Assembly (NCBI GenBank): GCA_000621425.1 | Contig: JHYJ01000007.1 | Location: 124,001-188,000, forward strand | DNA: 64,000 bases | From: Lachnospiraceae bacterium AB2028 | Lineage (GTDB): Bacteria > Bacillota > Clostridia > Lachnospirales > Lachnospiraceae | Reading direction: 5' to 3' | Shown here: piece by piece, positions 59,783 through 64,000 of the stretch | Numbering within the stretch: the first letter of the stretch is position 1 | Layout of the letters: each line of letters opens with the position of its first letter | Translations under genes and position numbers: made by a program | Notes under the pieces: model-generated | Seen by the model: only the letters and a program-made list of their open reading frames with translations | Databases searched by the model: none | What the model was told of the DNA's origin: nothing

Positions 59783-61084
59783 TCATACATCCCCCACAGC
59801 GTGGATTATCTCAGGCAGGAGCTGTTTCTTTCGACTCATCACATGGGGCATGTCATATACATTCTTATCAACAGCTTCATAAGGCAGACGTCTGTTGCTC
59901 CTGTGCTCTGTACACAGAAGTGCACTATGTTCATGTATGACATCTGTAACCATAAGCACAGCCCAGTTAAGTCCCTGTGCTACTCTTACTTTTTCAAGAG
60001 CCGCCGCATAATCATTCTTATAATCCGCAATATCCTTAAGAGTCGTAACCTCGCACTGTCCTATTCCTATTCGCAGACCGTTTTCCGTATAGGTCTTGAA
60101 ATCCGACAGTATTGCGGTCTCAGGATCACGCTCCTTAAGACCTTCAACACGAGAGAACATTGAAAGACCGTACTCTTCAAGATTAACCTTACACATAGAT
60201 GCCAGAACATGAGCCGCAACAACATCATCCCCGGTAGTGGTGGGACTCTTTAATATTAGTGTATCAGAGATAAGTCCCGTCAAAAGCACCTTAGCAGTAG
60301 CAGGATCAGGTGTGCGGTTATTCCTTATATATTGCTGATAAACTATGGTACAGGTACTGCCCAAAGGTTCCGCGCAAATAAATATGGGCTGCTCGGTCTT
60401 GATCGCATCAAGCCTGTGATGGTCTATTATACCTACGATATTTGCAGTTTCTATACCGCGTATGCTTTGCCTGGATTCATTATGGTCCACCAGTATCACA
60501 TTTTTCCTGGGAATATTTAGGAAACACCTTCTGGTAACATAGCCTGCATATCCCTTTTCGTCATATACCGGCAGTCCGCGTTTCCCGGAATTCTGCAGCA
60601 TTTTTTTTGCCTCATCAAAGAGTTCATCCGCATCTATAGCATCTCCATGATTGGTCATAATCTCACGAACCTTCGGGATCGTGGTGATCTTGTTATCACG
60701 AGAAAGCTCGCGCATCGTCCAGTTAGTAATATCATCAACGGTAAGCAATCCGTAAAATTCATCATCCTCATAAACAGGAATGGCACTGGGAGTATCTTCT
60801 CCGTATACAGCAGCAACGGATGTCAGCGGGTCGGCGGCATTTATCCTGTGCTCGCTCTGAAGCATCACATCCCCGACCTTGGGATACACATCACGCAGAT
60901 ATATCGGAATGTCTATATCCAGCTGTTCAAGAATGCTTCTGATACTGTCAGAAAGATGACCGCACCTGACAGGAATATATGTATTATCCGGATCCTGCAA
61001 TGTCATAAGCTTTGCATATCCGTATGCACTGCACACACTGTCAAGATCAGGATTCTTATGCCCCGTAATATAAATAGTTCCCAT
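59783..61084 (-). CDS. ppaC: Manganese-dependent inorganic pyrophosphatase with CBS domains (family II)
   Basis: 433 aa, ATG 61084 after GAGGAAA. DHH-family metal motifs: GHKNPDLDS (His9, Asp13, Asp15), DHNES (Asp200) and DHH (221-223); the C-terminal DHHA2 domain carries the SNRRLP substrate motif near 398. A pair of CBS domains (about 68-185) is inserted in the catalytic domain, while the DRTGG domain of the longest members is absent. CBS domains bind adenine nucleotides and regulate activity. It hydrolyses pyrophosphate to phosphate, pulling nucleotide-sugar synthesis forward, and is encoded 12 bp after a glycosyltransferase gene. Confidence 0.95.
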   Translation of the reverse strand: MGTIYITGHKNPDLDSVCSAYGYAKLMTLQDPDNTYIPVRCGHLSDSIRSILEQLDIDIPIYLRDVYPKVGDVMLQSEHRINAADPLTSVAAVYGEDTPSAIPVYEDDEFYGLLTVDDITNWTMRELSRDNKITTIPKVREIMTNHGDAIDADELFDEAKKMLQNSGKRGLPVYDEKGYAGYVTRRCFLNIPRKNVILVDHNESRQSIRGIETANIVGIIDHHRLDAIKTEQPIFICAEPLGSTCTIVYQQYIRNNRTPDPATAKVLLTGLISDTLILKSPTTTGDDVVAAHVLASMCKVNLEEYGLSMFSRVEGLKERDPETAILSDFKTYTENGLRIGIGQCEVTTLKDIADYKNDYAAALEKVRVAQGLNWAVLMVTDVIHEHSALLCTEHRSNRRLPYEAVDKNVYDMPHVMSRKKQLLPEIIHAVGDV

Positions 61085-61096
61085 GTTTTTATTTCC

Positions 61097-64000
61097 TCAC
61101 ACTTTCAGTGTAAAATCGCTTCTGTCCAATGAGAAATTCACATTGTAATATGGATCGCCCTTTTCAAGCATAGCCTTCCATTTTGTCCTGAAATGCTCAG
61201 CCTCTTCATCATATCGCTTTGCTTTTTCCGGATCAGGTTTCTCCACATCTGACCCTCTGGAAGCAGATTCAAAATGATAAAGCTCACAGAAGGGTGTCCA
61301 GATATTCACATATCCCTTTTCAAGCAGACGCAGACAGAAGTCCACATCATTGAGTGCCACTGCGAAACTTTCATCCAGGCCACCCAGCTCATCATATTTC
61401 TTTTTGCTGACCATAAGGCAGGCACCTGTAACTGCAGAGAAATTCTGGGCATAGCAAAGTCGTCCCATATAGCCTAAGTTTGTATCTGCACAGCGGTAAT
61501 GCACATGTCCTGCTGTCCTATGTGCACCCAATCCAATAACTACTCCTGCATGCTGTATGGTATGGTCGGGATAGTAAAGCTTTGCTCCTACTGCTCCCAC
61601 ATCATCACGCTGTGCATACATTAGGAGTTCCTCCAACCAGTTAACTGTAATGACCTCCATGTCATTATTCAAAAGCAGTATGAATTCGCCTGTGGCAAAC
61701 TGCTCACCGTAGTTGCATATCTTTGAAAAATTAAAATCACCGCTGTACCGCACGTATCTTACCTTGTCCGATGCAGCACAGACTTCGTCATAATATGCAA
61801 ATGTAGTCTGGTCTGTTGAATTATTCTCAACGATTATGATCTCATAATTCTCATATGTGGACTTATTCAGAATGGAATCCAGCAGGCGTTTCAAATCAGA
61901 AACATGGTCCTTATTAGGTATCACGATGGAAACTTTAGGTATGGACCTTATCTCATACTTTATCCTGAATATGGTCTCGAAAGCCTTAGTGCTTGTGATT
62001 TCAAAATTTCTATAACCATTGCGGGTTAAGTGATCCGCAACTGCACCCTTGGCCGCATCTATGGCATAGCTCTTTGCGTTGATATCAGAGGCAACTGAGC
62101 CCGCATGGGAACGCCAGTAGTAAAGGATCTTCGGAACATGCACTACCTTTTCAGCCCTGGATGTCAGGCGCAGTATCATGTCGTGATCCTGGCTGCCATC
62201 AAACTTTGTCCTGAAAAGTTCTGTTCCGTCAAGCAGTGTTCTCTTAAACACACTGAAATGACAGATATAGTTATTCGCCCTCAGATTATCCGGCGCAAAG
62301 TCCGGCTTAAAATGCAGGGTCAGCATCTGGTCTATGGTCTTATTGCCCTTAAAGGTAGTCTCATCGCAATAGATATAATCCGCATGTTCCTCACATATGC
62401 GTTTCATGTATTCGTAAAGAACTGACGGATGCAACACATCATCATGATCAAAAAGTCCTATGTAGCTTCCGGTAGCCATCTTAAGACATTCGTTAGTATT
62501 GCCTGATATACCTTCATTTTTCTCAAGCTTTTTATACACTATCCTTTTGTCGTCCTTCGCATATTCCATACAAATATTGCCCACAAAGGAATGTGCATCG
62601 TCGGAACCGTCTGCCAGGCACAGCTCCCATCCCCCATAGGTCTGGGCCTTTACGGAGTCTATCATCTCCCGCAGGAAATTCTGGGGTGTATTGTATAAAG
62701 GCACCAGTATACTTATCTTTATTCCTTCCGGAAAGACAGTCTCTTCCTGGCGTTTCCTCTCCTCTGCATCAGGAAAACTTGCAGTACCGTGCTGAAGTCT
62801 TGCCTTTTTTTCAATGGACTTGGAAGAAAGTTTCCTTGCTATACCCTTTATAGAACCATACCTTGTAACACGGTCCTTCGTTCTCTGAAGAAAGTGGTAA
62901 AAACTTCTTGCCGGACCGGAAAGTTTCCATATGCCGGTGGATTTAATTTCAGCAAGACGCTTGCCGGCTGCCTCTGCCGCCTGCCTTTCCTGAAATATGC
63001 GGAGCCTTAATTTTTGCGTCCGCCAGCGTTCACTCATGTACAGTTCAATGTAGTCCGTATCTGAATCCTCAGCTGACAAAGAACCACTATCATCACCGGC
63101 AACACTGATTTCACTTATGGCATCATAATATTCGTTACTGCTATCATTGAATTTAAGAAGTGCCGCTCTTCCACAGGTAATGCACTTTGAGCCTGCCTTT
63201 TTGATCTGTCCATAAATTATTTCATACAGGTCCCCTGTATTATTTGCTAATTCCAACAGTTCAAGACTTCCAAACAATTCCCTTTTTACGAGCATGCAGG
63301 CAGCTACCCCTATTTCTTCATCTGTGGTTTCCCTGTTCTTCGGCACGCGCTGACAATAGCTCTCGTCCCATGCCCCTGCAACTACTGCCGAAACATTTTC
63401 ATCAAATGCCGCAAGCATATGGTCAAGCCAGCTTTCTTCTATAACGCATGCACCATCACCCATGATGAGAACATAACCATCCCTGGTAACAGCTGCGCCT
63501 TCCATGACTCCATCGGAATAAAGTTTCTTTTCCGCTATGCTTATATGATCTAAACGGAGACTACGATTTTCAATGTAGGATGCCAGAAGCCTGGTAACAT
63601 TTTGCTTGTCAGCCGCACTGCTGCCATCAACTATTACCGGCGTAATAGCTTTATGTTTTGTTCTTACAATAAGATTGTTGACACATACCTTTAGATATTC
63701 CGGATGTCCGGATGTCAATAAAAGCACCGATACATTGTCTGTACTCTCAGGAATTTCTTCCCCGACAGTTTCCGGTCCTTTCTCAGATTCAAAATTCTCC
63801 GGGGTTTCCGCATCCTTTTGATCCGGAACCGATACACCACTATAGAACAGCTTAAAGGGAAAGCGTCCAACGATCCTATTTAACTTAAACTCATTTTCTG
63901 ACCTGAGCCGTCCGGCCTCTGCCAGGTCAGATGTCAGATTCATATTCAGATTCTGCTGTTTTATACAGACATTTTTATACCAGTCATTCCATGTGTAACT
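61097..64000 (-). CDS. Multi-domain GT2 glycosyltransferase, partial (5' end beyond the window)
   Basis: At least 967 codons. The frame is open without a stop to position 64000, and the Met at 63943 lacks a ribosome site, so the true start is outside the window. Three GT2-like regions: an N-terminal one with VLLLTSGHPEYLKVCVNNL and a GDGACVIEES metal loop; a middle one with ISILVPLYNTPQNF, GISGNTNE, LFDHDDVLHP and FDGSQDHDMILR; and a C-terminal one with VSIVIPNKDHVSDL, ENNSTDQT, LLNNDMEV and LNDVDFCLRLLEKGY. A helical linker separates the first two. It probably builds a surface polysaccharide by adding alternating sugars. The middle domain is paralogous to the 440-aa GT2 at 19.5-20.8 kb. Confidence 0.92.
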   Translation of the reverse strand, partial: SYTWNDWYKNVCIKQQNLNMNLTSDLAEAGRLRSENEFKLNRIVGRFPFKLFYSGVSVPDQKDAETPENFESEKGPETVGEEIPESTDNVSVLLLTSGHPEYLKVCVNNLIVRTKHKAITPVIVDGSSAADKQNVTRLLASYIENRSLRLDHISIAEKKLYSDGVMEGAAVTRDGYVLIMGDGACVIEESWLDHMLAAFDENVSAVVAGAWDESYCQRVPKNRETTDEEIGVAACMLVKRELFGSLELLELANNTGDLYEIIYGQIKKAGSKCITCGRAALLKFNDSSNEYYDAISEISVAGDDSGSLSAEDSDTDYIELYMSERWRTQKLRLRIFQERQAAEAAGKRLAEIKSTGIWKLSGPARSFYHFLQRTKDRVTRYGSIKGIARKLSSKSIEKKARLQHGTASFPDAEERKRQEETVFPEGIKISILVPLYNTPQNFLREMIDSVKAQTYGGWELCLADGSDDAHSFVGNICMEYAKDDKRIVYKKLEKNEGISGNTNECLKMATGSYIGLFDHDDVLHPSVLYEYMKRICEEHADYIYCDETTFKGNKTIDQMLTLHFKPDFAPDNLRANNYICHFSVFKRTLLDGTELFRTKFDGSQDHDMILRLTSRAEKVVHVPKILYYWRSHAGSVASDINAKSYAIDAAKGAVADHLTRNGYRNFEITSTKAFETIFRIKYEIRSIPKVSIVIPNKDHVSDLKRLLDSILNKSTYENYEIIIVENNSTDQTTFAYYDEVCAASDKVRYVRYSGDFNFSKICNYGEQFATGEFILLLNNDMEVITVNWLEELLMYAQRDDVGAVGAKLYYPDHTIQHAGVVIGLGAHRTAGHVHYRCADTNLGYMGRLCYAQNFSAVTGACLMVSKKKYDELGGLDESFAVALNDVDFCLRLLEKGYVNIWTPFCELYHFESASRGSDVEKPDPEKAKRYDEEAEHFRTKWKAMLEKGDPYYNVNFSLDRSDFTLKV

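Overview
The window looks like chromosomal DNA of a Gram-positive anaerobe of the Clostridia, most likely a Lachnospiraceae member (Butyrivibrio/Lachnospira-like). The evidence is the strong AGGAGG ribosome sites, SigA-type promoters, the gene order rpmE / DUF1385 (YqhQ-like) / prmC / prfA, a stand-alone TIGR03905 TSCPD protein, a family II pyrophosphatase with CBS domains, and YesM/YesN-type sugar regulation. Almost every gene is on the minus strand; only a MATE transporter (14.6-16.0 kb) and hflX (58.3-59.7 kb) are on the plus strand. I see no rRNA, tRNA, CRISPR array, insertion sequence or prophage.

Layout. 0-2.5 kb: a large membrane-anchored zinc-ribbon protein. 2.6-8.7 kb: the rpmE-DUF1385-prmC-prfA housekeeping operon, running into two glycosyltransferase genes. 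8.8-10.6 kb: a secreted His-rich protein with an InlB-type B-repeat. 10.9-14.4 kb: clpX and htrA. 14.6-22.7 kb: a MATE exporter, then an exopolysaccharide block (three GT2 enzymes and a WcaJ-type phosphoglycosyl transferase) below a phosphohexomutase gene. 22.9-26.8 kb: a WYL regulator and a compact four-gene operon encoding Sel1/TPR, J-domain, HIRAN and Sel1/TPR proteins, which I consider the best candidate for an undescribed system. 27-32.9 kb: a diguanylate cyclase, small membrane and soluble unknowns, a YjjG-like HAD phosphatase, a GT-B glycosyltransferase and a ProC-like reductase. 32.8-37.5 kb: a run of small unrelated proteins (GNAT, LRR-like, DUF7660-like, zinc ribbon, acylphosphatase, SMI1/KNR4, TIGR04076), including micro-ORFs shorter than 60 codons. 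37.5-39.9 kb: a PAF-acetylhydrolase-like esterase and a CapA-like lipoprotein.

40.2-58.0 kb is a coherent sugar-utilisation locus read on the minus strand. It holds a putative glycosidase, a TSCPD protein, an AEC transporter, a sensor-type sugar-binding lipoprotein with a YesM-type kinase and YesN-type regulator, and a galactofuranose/arabinofuranose-type ABC importer (binding protein, ATPase, two permeases). These are followed by an FGGY kinase, AraD, a split transketolase and a FucI-family isomerase. The inferred route is pentose capture and import, isomerisation, phosphorylation, epimerisation to D-xylulose-5-phosphate and entry to the pentose phosphate pathway. L-arabinose is the likeliest substrate, but the isomerase is not a classical AraA.

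58.0-58.3 kb is a gene-free stretch of more than 300 bp holding a striking ~225-bp imperfect palindrome with nested hairpins. Its outer-arm motif recurs as single hairpins at 41.7 and 54.8 kb. 58.3-64 kb: hflX, the family II pyrophosphatase and a multi-domain glycosyltransferase that runs off the right edge of the window.
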